Positions 33,457 through 47,301 are shown, numbered from the stretch's first letter. The stretch: DNA of 64,000 nt from Syngnathus acus (GCF_901709675.1 NC_051091.1:3095967-3159966); one strand, 5' to 3'. The notes: a model not told the origin generated them from the sequence alone. A program made the numbers and translations.

Positions 33457-35490
33457 CTAGCAAATCATATTTTTCATAAATCTATCGTCTCCATTTTTCC
33501 TAGTTGACGTGGCCCTCCAAATGGGAAATATGCTGCATGAGAAAATGCGCACAAAAAGCAGCAATTTTATGCAGCTCAAAGGAGATGACGCTCACTTTTA
33601 GCGTTTAGCTCTGTGCTGTCCCATCATTACGAGCACAGACAGAAAAACACTCCATCTAAAATACAAGGTTCTATAAGGCTTGTCCTTTTTTCTTAGAATC
33701 CTCCGTCTTGTTACTTAGAGTACAAAGTTTATAAAGTTGGCCAAACATAATGTTAATAACATTTTGCGTGCCCCATTTAGATGAATGATGGTGAAAAAAA
33801 TAAAGTCCAAACCTCTACAATTCAACAGTGCTACAAATTGTAGGCACTGCGTTGACTATTAAAATAATTTAACACCCCTCCTTTAAACATGCAATAAAAA
33901 TTGAACATTAAAGTCTCATGAGGAAAGGAGTTATTGCGCCTCTGTTTGGCTAGTAAACCTGTCACTGGCCTCAGCATTGTGACTGATCAGTGAGCGTTCT
34001 CATTACGGATGCGTGCTTAATTTATTCACACTTTCATCACAGGATGGATTAGGAGTGGTGAGAAACAAACAAGCAGCACCAGCGTCGCATTGAACGTGCT
34101 TTCATTTTGGGCCTACAGATCTGCTGGCAGGGTTTCAGCAAACCATTTTGTGGACCTCGTCAACAATGATCGCTTCAAAATCCAACTGAGCACGTGTGAC
34201 AAAACGACAACAAAGACACCATTAAGGAGAAACAAGACTTAGAACTCTCTTCTTAACTGTGGAGGTTTGAAACAGTTTTGCACTACATTTTCTCGTGCAG
34301 AGTAAATTTTGATGGTTCGTGTTTATTGTCCTGTCAGGGACGCTTTTATTTTGTTAATTTTGTTTACTGGTATTCATGATTGCAAATTAGCTTCTTGTCC
34401 TAAAAACTAGTCCTTGTGACATTATTCCGAGAGCATAAAAGTTTGAAAAGCGGTTTGAGTGCACTAATTAGAATATGCAAACCGACAATTGCCTTGCAAT
34501 CTGAAAATATGCAATTGATGGTGGAATATTGCTTGCAAAAATCATGCTTTACAGTCTCGGCAAGCAAGAAGAAGCAACGGTCTTCCAGACACAGCCACAA
34601 AACATTTTTCAGTTCGGGATCATCTTAGAACAACAGCCCCAAGGTTATTTTTATGAATGTGTCGCTAACTAGCCATGTCGCCAAGCAGAGAATCACCTTT
34701 TAGGCACACTGCAAAAACCTGCAGTCGCTGACAGCCTCTCTACTTTTACTATTTCACTTCCCAGCGGGCCTGTACAGACAAAATAAGACAAAATATTTGT
34801 GCTGGTATGTCAGGAGAAAAGCAATATGAAATCAGCTTATGCTTCCATAAGGAGCACTATGCATCATCACACAGTTATCTGCCCGGCCAGCGATCACAAA
34901 TCCCAGAGCGCCGCAGACAAGGACACGATATATAGCATCATTCTGAATAGCTAAGGGCGAAGTAATTCACACAATGTCGAAACTTGGAGAGAAGCTGTGC
35001 TTGTACGCAAATAATTTGGGGCAGAATCTTCTGTTGTGAATTACATCGCCGCCCTAGTTTGGGCTCTGCAAACGACACAGTTGCCTTCATAATGAAACGT
35101 ACAGACAGGATTATGTCGAACATTACACCTTGACGAGAGGACTTAAGCACGGTGAAAGAAAACACTATTTCAGCAGAAACCATCCAGACTTTGTGAGTGT
35201 TGTAAATAAAATGTTGAACAAATCACATATAACATTGTCTGAGATTTGTGCTTCACGGGCTGACAAGTCTTTTTTTTTTTTTTTTGTTGCTCCAAGCTTA
35301 CAGAAGGTTAACTGAGCTATTGATGCAAATACTTGCACTGGAGAGACAACATCGCTTCAAACAATCAATCAAACTTTGTCAAAAAAGTCTTAACAGTTCT
35401 AGAAATGGAACAACAATGCTGTCTGCACTGAGTACTTTCTATTTGATGCAAACCGAGAGAATGTATTGTTTACATTAAATATATGAATAG
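33457..35490. other. Noncoding, no feature recognised
   Basis: Short ORFs only. A T-run lies at 35270-35285. Confidence 0.55.
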
Positions 35491-35873
35491 GATATTGATG
35501 AGGGCGGCTCGGTGGCGCACTGGGTAGCACGTCCGCCTCACAGTTAGGAGGGTGTGGGTTCGATTCCACCTCCGGCCCTCCCTGTGTGGAGTTTGCATGT
35601 TCTCCCTGGGCCCGCGTGGGTTTTCTCCGGGCACTCCGGTTTCCTCCCACATCCCAAAAACATGCTTGGTAGGCCGATTGAGCACTCCAAATTGTCCCTA
35701 GGTGTGAGTGCGAGTGCGTATGGTTGTTTGTCTCTGTGTGCCCTGCGATTGGCTGGCAACCGGTTCAAGGTGTCCCCCGCCTACTGCCCGATGACGGCTG
35801 GGATAGGCTCCGGCACGCCCGCGACCCCCGTGGGGACTAAGCGGTACAGAAAATGGATGGATGGATATTGATG
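35491..35873 (+). mobile_element. Full-length tRNA-derived SINE with target duplications
   Basis: The element proper is 35501-35863, flanked by exact direct repeats gatattgatg at 35491-35500 and 35864-35873. The head has box A (ggtggcgcactgggtagc) and a perfect box B (gggttcgattcc). The body continues through 'ggagtttgcatgttctccc' and 'cccgcctactgcccga', and the 3' end is a short ATGG repeat. The ORFs across it are chance frames in a noncoding RNA element. The intact target duplication suggests a recent insertion mobilised by a LINE. Confidence 0.88.
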
Positions 35874-37176
35874 TATTTTTTTTACAAAAAAACTCATGTT
35901 TATACATTTATGTATATTCATAAGCCTCTGTTAAGAGTCACAATTAACATTCCATGACCATGCAAAATTAAGAAATCTTTTCTAGATGGCAGTGGAATTT
36001 TCACTGTCGTGAGGAATTAGCACAGAATGAATCCAAACTGAATTCATGACAAGGTTGAGTTGGGTGTCATCAGTCTAAAAATACAAAACCTATTTTTAAA
36101 GGATATAATGGGGAAAAATAGGGTTCAGAAACAGAGCCCAAAGGAAAGCCTGTGGTAAACAGACACATGCTATGCAAAACAGAACTTGAATGAACCGAGT
36201 TGTGTTCTGCAAGAAACAAACAACCCCATTTCTTTCTACCTTTTAACACTAAATAGTTGGCTATATTCACAGCGCTAATCATATTCTTCCACCCACCATT
36301 GGTAGATCAAGGAGAGCTATTAGGGCTTGTCTCGGTTGTGAGCAACAATGCTACTTATTTATGGCCATTCAATCTTTTGCCGTTGTTCGCATAAGAATAT
36401 TTATTAGGAGCTAAAGCAAGCGCCAATGTCAAATCTTTCTGTGGCTGGCACACAAATTTACACAAGCCCTCGTTTGTCATCGGACTAACCTGCCATATCC
36501 CGAAGGCGGTGTCGTGGCTTCAAGTCAGTCTGTTCGGCAAAGCCTGCCAGACATTTTGGGAACTCCAATAATTCATATACTGGCTCGCCCGTGGCATCCA
36601 TTTACCCACTTGTCAAAGTCTTACTAGAACAAAATGTTCCTGTTCTAAATCAACATCTTTTCACCAGAAGAGCTCCTGCAAATTGGTGATGTATGAAAAG
36701 CAATTTTGCCAAGGTAGAGTATATTGTTGATTCATTTAAAAAATAATTTCATCGTGTCACTTTCACCTTGGTAAAGACATCTAATTTAAAGCTTGTCTTC
36801 CAAAACGCGTGATGAGATGACTTAAAATGTGTCTTGATTCACAAGGACCCAATAACTGAATAAATGTTTGTGGCTCCATTTTCGCTAATAAGTCATAATG
36901 TATGCAGATGGAGTACATTTTGATACATTTAAGTCAAGGGCACTCATAAGGGACTCATTTTACCTACTACTCTGACCTAATTTGCATGCGCTATTATAGA
37001 AGATACAAAAACAAATATGGAGTCTGAACATGGACAGAAAATAAATAGAAAGCCTTACCCTCGAGCAACTTCAGCTGTCTTTGAACCCAGCAACCTTTGC
37101 GCCGTCTTGTGTCGCATATTGAGAATCAATAGACGCAGTGCTCTGCCATGAAAGAGAGAAAAACACACGACTGTCA
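35874..37176. other. Noncoding, no feature recognised
   Basis: Short ORFs only, AT-rich. Confidence 0.55.
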
Positions 37177-37310
37177 CAGTGGTCAAACTTCAGTCCTCAC
37201 GGGGGGCCGCGGTCCTACAAATTTTCGAAGTTTCCCTCGTTAAACAATTCAATTATTCGGGATCATCATCAGAATGCAGAACGTGAGAAACCCCAGAAGC
37301 ACAGAAAAAA
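37177..37310 (+). repeat. Diverged relative of the 236-bp satellite's first part
   Basis: 'Gtcaaacttcagtcctcac', 'ggggccgcggtcctac', 'ccctcgttaaac' and 'gcagaacgtgag' follow the same order as in the satellite at 3735-5268. This is a single dispersed copy and suggests the family from which the satellite unit was assembled. Confidence 0.55.
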
Positions 37311-38256
37311 AAAAAAAGCACGGTCGTTTTGAAACGTTTGTGTCATAATTACCAGTAAATCGACTCATTATCATCACTCGGTAAATACGTTTAGCTGGTG
37401 CCTTTTATCGCGCCAGTAATTCATTACTCTGGCCGTGTGACACAACATTTAATATTGTAAAATGGCCTCCTTGCGAGACATGATTGCGTTAAAGAGAAGT
37501 TCCCTTTCACAGCAAGTGCTCCATGCCCTTTATACTGCATCAATTAGTGACTACATTATATGGGCCATTAAAACTTGGCTCCAGTAGTTAAGATCACCAG
37601 CAACGGCGTTTGCGCTAAAAAAAGACGCCTCTTACCAATCGGGAAAAAGCCCGACATTCAAGAATGACATTTATCTCATGATGGCAGCACACTGGGTATT
37701 GGGTCCTTAAAATCTGAGGAGGCTTCTGTGGAGTCATGCGGCGAGGAGTAAATTGACATAATCGGTTGGGTGGGGGGGCTATTATGTCGTCTCAGACACT
37801 TGAGAGGAATTGATAACCCAAGTGTGATATCACATTCTCGTCCGTTCGAGCAGACACATTTCTGCACCAATGATGACACAAAAGCTTTTTTGAATCGAAA
37901 ACGCCCCTCAGAGAAAGAGCAACAGAGAGCATCCCAAGACTCCTTCTCATCACCGGCACCCCGCCAGCAATATTAACACCCTGTAATTAATGAAACTTTA
38001 CTTTTTCCTCACGGAAGGCGATTTTCGATTTAGTCGACAAAGAAGCCCTGAGATTGGATTGGGATGATTTCACACAATGCCAAAAGACAATTACCTTTCT
38101 TGTTCGGGTCTTATCTTGTGCCTGGCAGCATGACTAGCAAAGAGCAGTCAAACTTCATCACATTTCAAATTCTCTGCATGTTGTTTATTTAATTACGATA
38201 TGACTGTCCGTTAAAAATGACATTGATATTCATTGGAAGGTAAAAACTCTCCACAA
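37311..38256. other. Noncoding, no feature recognised
   Basis: Short ORFs only. Confidence 0.55.
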
Positions 38257-38490
38257 TCAATAACATGACCTAACTAAAACAACATGACAGCAACAACAAC
38301 AATGAACAGACAGATTGAAAGAAAGCAGGCAACTAAATATAAGCAAAGTGATGAGACAACGAGGCATAACTGGACTACACACCAGCGCGTGAAGGAAACT
38401 AATTGGACGACACAAAGAACGAACCAATTGATTTGAACAAGGGACAGAAAAACATGACAAAAAATTAAATCAACAAAAACATGACAGCAG
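38257..38490 (-). mobile_element. Possible decayed LTR-like remnant
   Basis: An A/C-rich segment with repeated 'aacatgacag' and 'ggaaactaattggacg' motifs, resembling the reverse strand of fish LTR sequences such as the one at 47302-47609. Ends and target duplication are not visible. Confidence 0.25.
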
Positions 38491-40115
38491 TAGATTATGG
38501 CAGCGGCCTTGGAAAATTATGAGTTTGAGAACCCCTGAAACGGTGAAACAAAAAATACAAAACAAACAAACAAAAAATGAATAGTACATCGAGTACCAGC
38601 CGTGTAACAAGGGCATTCAGATAAACACCAGCCTGTCCGTCAGTATTTACTCGGTCACATATCCGACAAGTGCACCGGTTGAAGGGTTGCTCTCGGCAAC
38701 ATTATGTTCCAACTTGGACAAACCTCTGATGACAGATTAATGCGTCCCAAAATAAACCGCGGCTTCACTTCCAATGACACCGTCCGAATCTCGCTCACAC
38801 ACACACGAAAGTACGTGCTGATATTTAACCATGAAGGCTCAGTTGAGCGAAGCTCAAAAAGCCCACCTTTGAATTAATGTTTGCGCATTTGAGTTATAGA
38901 TGAATCATACCTACGACCAAACCGGAGTTAAAAAAATCAATAACAAATCTTAACTTAGTATTAAACTGCTTTTTCATTTTTTTTTTTTTATATAGTCAAG
39001 TGTGGTCTGTTCATGCACTTGTCCTCTCTGAAGGTAAACTTTTGTCATTCCACTCGCCTTGGAAAGCACCGGCTGTGATTTGATTTTCATGCGAGGCCAC
39101 TTGAGGAAGTATCTTCTATCAGAGAAAATTGAACCGTTGTCACTCCCTGACCTGCGGCGCTCAGTCAAGACTCACTCATCCTCGACACATTGGATTTCTT
39201 CAGCTCAGCAGTTGCCCGCCGTCGACGGGAATGATCAATAAGGTCCTCTTTTGCCACTTGGCTTCACAGCCGTCTGTCACAGCCACCCTTCCGAAAGAGT
39301 TTGATGTACACAAGCGGCCAGGTAAACAAACTTGGGTTGGCAAAGGTGAGATTCATTGGAGGATTTTGCTTAAATATTCTTTTTTTTACACCTAAGGCTC
39401 TCTGCACTGCAAGTCTGTTTGAAAAGTATTTCGTTTGGTCTCGGAGGAATAGCAGCAGCTTTCAGTTACTTCTACCAGCATTTTTTTTTATATCATAACA
39501 ATGTCTATGTGGTCTACTTTTTTATTCCTTTGGAAATTTTATCTGTGACAAAATGCCATTTGTATCTGCAAAGGGAGCAAGTTGGGTGGTATCGCCTTCC
39601 AAACGGATGCTTTGATCGTTTTTGACAGAGCAATACGGTTACCTTTTAGAAAAGCAAACTGCACACACACGTTTTTGTGCACACACCAACATAAGTAGTC
39701 AACTTGGCGAGGTTGTGCAGTTCACTTGGGTTCAACGTGAGCTTGAGCTGAATCGGCCTCGATTGAAGTTTGCCCTTGTTCGAGAGCTTGACTCAGGAAT
39801 ATTCACTCTGCAACTTGGTAGAATTTAGAATTTAACTCGTTCGAGTTACCGCAGGGCAAATGACAAGTTTCTGTTTCTAATATTTTTCCACCCGACTAGC
39901 TGCACAAAAGTTTCTTCTGCTCATATTTCTTCCCCAGACTCACAAGAGCAAACGTTACGTCATTTCTATTCGATTGTTTCAGATTGGGCAGAACTGAATA
40001 GCGTAGCTTCTATCCATTTTCATCTGTTTGAACAATCTACAATGTAACGCTCAATGCATACCAAAGCAGGACTGCATTCCTGAAATTTATGCCATGAAAG
40101 TAGTATTTTCCATTT
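38491..40115. other. Noncoding, no feature recognised
   Basis: Short ORFs only, the longest 88 codons with no domain. Confidence 0.55.
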
Positions 40116-40147
40116 CATTGCATTCATTGCATTCATTGCATTCATTG
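40116..40147. repeat. 9-bp tandem repeat (cattgcatt)
   Basis: Three and a half perfect 9-bp units. Confidence 0.9.
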
Positions 40148-40348
40148 AGAGCAATTTTCTTTAGAAGCCCAAAGGCAAATATGTGTTTGAATCGGAACAA
40201 GAATTCAGACACAAGCATTAGAAGCTTCAAGGTGAGCTTCTTGGCATCCACATTCACTTTAACTTTATCCTTGTGAACAAAACAAAAAAATATACCTTAC
40301 TCAAATTGTAAAAAGCTCTGCGAAGAACATAATAAAACAATATTGACT

Positions 40349-40503
40349 CAGGGGTCCCCAACCACCGGGCCCCAAATTATCGACGATCAATTAATTCAGG
40401 TCAAGACGCTCGTCTCGGTCACGTGAAATTTTTCCCCAGTCGAGCCCGCAAAGCTAGCAAAAATGAGTAAGAATTTATTTTGAAAAAAGGTTGGGGACCA
40501 CTG
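40349..40503. mobile_element. Short hAT-type element
   Basis: The left end is CAGGGGTCCCCAACC and the right end is GGTTGGGGACCACTG, around 'ccgggcccc' and 'attttgaaaaa'. These are ends of a common fish hAT family, also seen as a fragment at 1681-1747. The length is about 155 bp, so it is internally deleted. The flanking octamers (tattgact, cacgaact) match only in part. Confidence 0.75.
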
Positions 40504-43500
40504 CACGAACTGACAGTATGAGCATTACACGGAGTCCTTTGGCTTTCCAAACCTGCAAGCAAAACAAAAGGTACGAAAGTTGTCATGTGCTTCCGAGAGA
40601 TAGAAAGGAATTGAGCAATTTAATCATGTCTTTTATTATCATTAGGTGAAGAACAGGCAGTGGCCTTCCCCAAAGGACTCGCCTTCCCCGGGTAGCACCA
40701 CGACGCTCACACTGGGATTTGCTGACTAGTTTTGTCACAGCACGTAGGCCTCGTCTGCATTTTTTACCCTCGCGCAAATAACCCCCCACCCCATCCATGT
40801 TTAAAATATCCATTCATCATGCCGCTACTTGCTCTCACATTAATTCCAGCCTCAGTAATAGAGTTTTCCCTGATTAATCTTTCACCCACTTTACAACGCA
40901 GCCACGATCACAGCAACAGAGTACTGCTTACTTCATTTGAAAAATGATCTCAAAGAATAACTCAAGGTAATAAATGGATTCCGCTCCTGGGAGTTTGTTT
41001 GGCGGTGTGTCTCTTAAGCTAACGTGCGTGTTCTTCTTCATGCATATTTGTCCTCTTGTGTTGGCCTCACATTTGCCTGTCCGCTTACCAAAGTTGCTGA
41101 AAATGTGGGACGGGGTGACAGCTGACGGACACTCGACAAATCAAAAACTCGCCGTGAAAGAAGCAGGCTAAAATAATAATCGCAAGCCATTTTTATCTGT
41201 AAATTGTTTTCTCAGTCACGTTGTCAAATGACATTGAAGTGGTGGCATCAGAGGCTCCTGTGTGACATCATAGTGGAAAGGACTGTTAACATAGTTTGCC
41301 ACGAGAGAGCCAGCACAATCCGAATGACTCAAAGTTTGAAAGAGACATCAGACATTGGGGAATGACTCCACTCCACGTAGTTGTTCCACTCCATTGACAG
41401 AGGCAGCAAAGCTACATGTTCCTCCATTCTTCATGACAAAGAGTCGCAAAGAGGAGGCGCTCGAAATCTCAACGACGGCAGACCCCAATTGAGTTTTAGC
41501 TCCCGCATTACCGTTGTGCTTAGTGATTTCCTAATCCTTATTGTCTACCATTAATGAGTTTCCCTTGTATTGAGAAACATGCAAATGAAGATTTCTGCTT
41601 GGGAGCGTGCAATTATGGAAGGAGCTGAGGGATATGAAACCCTAATTATATGCCATCGTTATTGCCATGGCGACTGCTGCAAATGACTTCTTATGGGAAG
41701 AGAATGTCGCATTATGCAAGCGGGAGGTGTATACCATATGATGAAATATTAAAGTGTAAAACAATAAATGAGAGGCAAAATATTTGTTTTTCATTGACTT
41801 GGTGTTTACTGTTAAGCATGGCTTAACATCGCAAATGGATGGCACAGGCGAGAAACTGAAAATGCCGGAACACTGATGTAAATAAAGGACGGTTACACAC
41901 AAGGTGACACCGTGTCACAAAAATGGCTGAAGCCAGTGAAATGACAAAAGTCATTTGGCATCTTAGAGGCTTGAACATTTCCATTCAGCACAAAAACACA
42001 ATGTTCCACCGTCATGGCGGTTTAACTCGCTTCACGCCTCAAAACACAAAACTCACCCGAGTGTGCACCGTCGACGTCGCATCACGCTCACGTAATCCCG
42101 CATTATCAAATTCACGCGAGCTCAAGCCTTAATTTGCTTTGAGTCGGCACCAGACTGAACAGAACGTGAGAGGATGACCGCGAGGGAGCTTGGTGTGGCT
42201 CGACCGTTGTCTGATAAGTGAGATGGTCCTGAAGACAGATTTGATGCACTGCTGCTAAACTGGCCTGCGTCGTGTTTGCTCCCGGCTGTGATGATGTGTC
42301 GCGCAAACCCGCCGCCACTGCTTTGTGCTTGGCCACTTAGTCCAAGTATGAAGACGTAAAGCTTTTAGACGTTTGCTTTTCGCCGACCAACTTTTCGCCT
42401 TCAATGTCATCCGCTGGTAGATTTTCCTTCGGGTATCATGATTTGTAAACAGCGCTCTTTTGTTCTGCTTGGAATGGGCCTTTGAAAATGAATAAGAGCC
42501 ATTTCCTTTTATCCTGCATTGTGCCGCTTCTGTGCACCTGGGGAAGTGTAGCACTTGAACGATAAGAAGAATATAAAAAGCCTAGCCGGTTGGAGTGAAA
42601 AATATTCTCTATCTTCACAACCCGACATGTTTTGCTTGCCATCCCTCGCCACATTCACATTAGCCGACATTTCTTATGCATAACGGACAACAGTTGACCG
42701 CAAAGCGCATTGTTGGACTGAATGAATAAACATTGGCCATTAATGATTCATCCAGGCGTATATTGAGCAAATAAAGTGATTAAGTTGCCACAAACTCAGT
42801 CTGAACAATCACCAAAGTTATTAAATACAAGTGTAACTTACAGAGCTCTCTTTCCTGTTGTCTTGGCAACTGAGGGATCACAAAGTGGGATCTTCACCGT
42901 GCCAGATGGATTGTTGACAATAAAACCATGTCACATTTGAGGGTAGTTAAAATGTTAAAATTTCATTCGGAACTTGAGCATCTTTGTTGGCATTCGCTAG
43001 CTAGCTGTACTTACACCCTGAATTTGATATGTTGTAATGTAAACCATTGTGAGTAAATAAGCGGTGATGGTCCTCCTTACTCATGGTTCATTTGGATTAT
43101 GTACAGTACGACACCAGTTTAAAAACAAACAAAAGTATGAGGCAAACAACTGTCACGCCCACACAGCTGTTCCCTGGAAAAGTTTGCAGAGAAAGGTCAG
43201 GGAGAGGTGGCAAGAATACAGTCAAAGTAGGATGCTGTGGAAATTACTTTCAAAAGTGCATAGTAAACATTGTTGTGTCCTAAGATTGATTTTGCAAATC
43301 AATAAGTAATTTGAAATGTAAAATTTAACAAGCTTTGCACTTGACCAAATCTAAAATCACCGCTGAGGATATCCAGGCTGCATGCTCAACACAAAATTTG
43401 GAGGCTTGGCTCGAGACACGTTCACGGCATGGGAGGATAGGACTTACTCATTCCCTCCTTGAATTCTGCTAATGCTCTGCAGGATTCCCGGCTTCTATAA

Positions 43501-44945
43501 GTCTCTCTTGCCATCCACTTGCCACAATTACCGGGGTAGGTTTATTCCCCGAGAGCCCTGTGGTGAGCAAAGACGAAGCGCCCGGGTAAAAGATTCTGGG
43601 TAGTTGAAAGCAGCTTTTGTGTCAGAAGCCCCTTCAAAGACCAGCGAGTCATCCAGAACACGGGGACATGGGATGAAAAGCTCTCACTAATTATTAGTTG
43701 GGGAACCTTGTAAAGGCCCCACAAGCTATTGTCTGCGCTGTCACATTAGCGACAGCAAAGGTGGAAGGGGAAAAGGAATTGAGAGCGTGTGACAGGGAAA
43801 GAGAAGAACAAGCAACCCCATTGTCTGCGCATCCTGCAGATTAAAAAAAAAAAATTGAAATAATCATTTTCCACCTACAAAGGCGCTCAAAGTGCTTCAC
43901 ACTCACGTTCACCAACTGATGACGCAGCATCAAGAGCAACTTCTTTTTTCCCCCTCCACCATCAGCATTGCTTTACGTAGTAGGAAAATATACAGGTTGG
44001 GACTCAAGTTCAAAAGGTCAGTGAATTTGTGGGTCACCTCTGCTCCATCACTCATGAAATAAAAACTGGCTCATGGATTCTGCGTCAGAGTCTTTTTTGT
44101 GCATCTGACAACACACAGGACCAACACACACACACGCAAGCACACCTCAGATGCCCTCCAGGGGGATGTTAGTCGCATCTCCGGCACGGTGATGAGCACT
44201 TGTCGGCCCAGATTGACATTTTTGCCCCATGAGGTGTTGATGTCCTGCACCTGACAGCTCGCTGGCTCCGCGCGCTTGGGCCACCCGGTTGAGTGGGATG
44301 CTGACAACGTGTGACGGGGTGACAGGTGACACACACACACAAGCACACACAAAGTCCTCGGCCCCAGCAAATATTTGTTGATGAGATTTTGTCCGGATAG
44401 GAGATGGAAGCTGATGTTGACATTTGTGCAACTGGGTTGGTCATCGCCTTTTCCCTAAAGAATGGCAAAGTCTTGTTTTACTGACATAGGGAAATGATTT
44501 CTTCTGTTGTGACAGTCATGTGGATTTCCCTGAAGCTTTTTCAAAATTATCCAATGTAAATGGAAATAATAGAATTTTTGCCCGCCGTCTCAACCTCAGG
44601 GATCATTTTTGTAGCAAGACCTCCACTGATTGTGAATTCTATCATTCTTTATATTGTATTGTTACCTCCGTGGGTCAACAGAATGCCTAACCTTATTGGT
44701 TTTCAATTAATAAATTGGGGGGAAAAAAAAAAACTCAATCCCCAAGGTATTGCATATGCAACTTGCCCTTCATAAAAATGTGACTCAAAGAACTTCTTGA
44801 ACGCACTAAAAATGTGTTGCTGGTAGCACAGGGCAACAGCAGCTTATGCCAAATATGTTATTCATGTTTCTCACAGAACATGCAGTGTATATTAAAAAGC
44901 AGCAAGGAATATGAAAACATTTTCGGAAATCTTCCTAGCGTCCTG
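40504..44945. other. Noncoding, with one enhancer-like block
   Basis: No gene is recognised. The segment about 41545-41620, with 'catgcaaatgaag' (octamer-like) and balanced sequence, looks constrained. Three overlapping minus-strand ORFs at 44071-44468 (about 95-99 codons each) show no domain, and three open frames in one place argue for compositional bias. Confidence 0.45.
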
Positions 44946-45207
44946 TACTTTTGCGCTATATTCTGACTGTCTGCTGTATGCACACTTGCTCCAATTTTGC
45001 TCCTCTTATTTATGTTATTATTTATTCATCACTCTTATTTATTCATTGTTTGTGCCTTCTTGTTTTTATTTTTTTGTGTTGTTTACTTGTATGTATATTG
45101 TGTACTATGTCTTGTCACCGTGGGATAGTGGGAACGTAATTTTGATTTCTTTGTGTGTCTTGGCATGTGAAGAAATTGACAATAAAGCAGACTTTGACTT
45201 TGACTAT
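44946..45207 (+). mobile_element. LINE 3' end, same family as 10975-11243
   Basis: This shares 'gtgccttcttgtttttat', 'cttgtcaccgtgggatag', 'tttctttgtgtgtcttg' and 'attgacaataaagcagac', and ends in (ACTTTG)n. It lacks the (TA)n expansion of the other copy. Only the 3' untranslated part is present, as is common for 5'-truncated LINEs. Confidence 0.7.
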
Positions 45208-47296
45208 TGAAATGATACAAAGAAAGGTAAAGGGACTTGAGGTGAAGAGCCTCCTTCCTATGCGTGGCTGTTATGTGGAGGTTTCTTCAGAATTAGCCTG
45301 AATGGTGCCTCATTGTGCTCCATTACATGGCTCATCGACAGTATTCATTTTAGCTGTACGCTTCCACATTGGACGCTCATCGACCACAGTGCACAACCCT
45401 CTTAGTAATCACAGAGAATGAAGACGGATGAGCTGTTTGTTGAGGACGTACTCACTCAATGAATATGTGAGCGCGTGAGTGAGTGTGTGCGTGTGCGTGT
45501 GTATTGTTGCAGGTGTAAAAATAATGTAGCAGAGTGCATTTTGGCTCTCTCGAGTGGTACTTGTAAAATCATCGAAATATACAAAATGTGCACAATACTA
45601 CAAAAAAAAAAAAACAAGCAGAGACAACATATGAGGTGTCAATCATTAGTCATACACTTGTGTGCATACTCAAACGGGCATGGAATGGAATTTTAACATA
45701 ATCAACATGCTCACCTTTGACCCTCATATGATACTGGGGTTAAATGTTTGTCGCCCTCTTCATACTTGTTTCACATGGTCATACATGTTCCGCTGAGTGA
45801 CCGCGCCACGGACAAACACGTCGTCTGAGAGTGAGTGTTTGCCGCCACCCCCTTTGCCACTCACCAGAAAGTGCCTTTTAGTGCAATTACATGGCTTTCT
45901 ACACATCAATTAGCAATCCAATTAAGTCTTGATGTGATGAATAGCGTTTGGTGGTGGGGCGGAGGAGTCGGGTATCTCACTAATAATAATCCCCACGATT
46001 ACGCCGATCAGTCAGTGGTTGAGAAGACTGGACGCGCCAAGGTTATCAATTAGGGCACAGCAAGACGGATAGATGCAGCGGCGTCCGACATGCAATAACA
46101 CAATGTCAAAGTCATCACTTTTTGATGAGTCACTTTTTATTTGGTGAAAAGGCAAACGCATGTTTCGCTGCTGCTCGTCAATTATGGAAAGAGAACAATT
46201 CTAATCACGGAGGTTGAAATAGCATCCACCTTGTCCCTTCAAAGCGTCATTATAATATTTCAGGGTTCACCAGCATCTGATTAACTCTGGTCCAACGGTC
46301 GCCTCTTTGGGGGTCAACGACTTCAACAGTTTTTCCACTGCCGTCGTTTCTCCTCTAACCTTGTCAAACTCTCATGAGATGACTTTGGAATTAATCACCC
46401 CCTCCGAGTAGATAGAATAACCTTTTCATGCATTGGCTTACTCTCTTTAGGCTACAACGCTGTTGCTTAATCAAAACAACTGGACTGCTGTTTCCCGCAG
46501 TAACATTGTCAAATGAATTCCATGTAAAAGTTCGACAATGCACAAAGCAACAATTCCGAAAGCTCCTGCCGTATTTTCCTTGGACCATCTTCACCTGCCG
46601 ACTTGTTTGAAGACTTTCTTTTTGTTAGTGTGTGCTACCTTTCCGATTTAAAGTGCTTATTACTGAAGCGCTCTATTTATTGCCGCTATTAAAGAGCCAG
46701 TCAGCGTTAAATGGAGGTTTATCAGCAGTAGGGAAAACCAGAAACTTTCTGGCTTTTGAAATTGTGTCGCCGACCTTCCGTGTTGGCCCCTTCGCTTTTG
46801 TGCCGTTGTTCCGGTGGTGCTCATTATTTTCCTGGTGTTGATGGAACACTCCTACACGCTGGTGTGTTGTCAGAAAGTGGCGAGCTAGCCCCTACCTCCT
46901 GAATCTCTTGCGTGAGCTGCTTGTCCACCTCCTCCATCTCCATTCAGCCAGCCAGAGGCCTTCCTATCCTGGACAAAAGATTTCCCTGCATCAAGTTGTC
47001 AGCATGGTGCATTGTCTCACATACTTGACTGAAGCTTTGGCAATTATCGCTGGAGGCCATTGAAATGATGCGCGTTGTGTATGGTGCCGTTGCCGCCACC
47101 CTCTGCGTTTGCAAATTCAAGTCCACGACCACCTCCTTTAGATTTGTTGACGTGCTCAACTGTCCTCATGAAACACTCCGCTCGACACCTTCAAAGTAGA
47201 TTGCCGTTCTCTTCTTCCAACTTTGTGATAATGGTTTGAGTGGGGGGAAAAAAGCTTTTTATGTGTGCTCCAGCCTTGAAGTGCACTGAAGCTGTT
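45208..47296. other. Noncoding, no gene recognised
   Basis: Short ORFs only. A short GT-rich stretch lies at about 45480-45502 and an A-run at 45602-45613. Confidence 0.5.
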
Positions 47297-47301
47297 CAGA
47301 T

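Noticed and set aside
44071-44468. Three overlapping minus-strand ORFs of 94-99 codons
   Set aside because: All three frames are open at once in a CA-rich region. No domain or clear splice flank was found, although a small exon cannot be excluded.
46906-47159. Minus-strand frame MEEVDKQLTQEIQE followed by GTAGGG, as a possible exon
   Set aside because: The frame is only 16 codons before the donor-like site. The preceding acceptor has no pyrimidine tract, and another frame reads through the same DNA.
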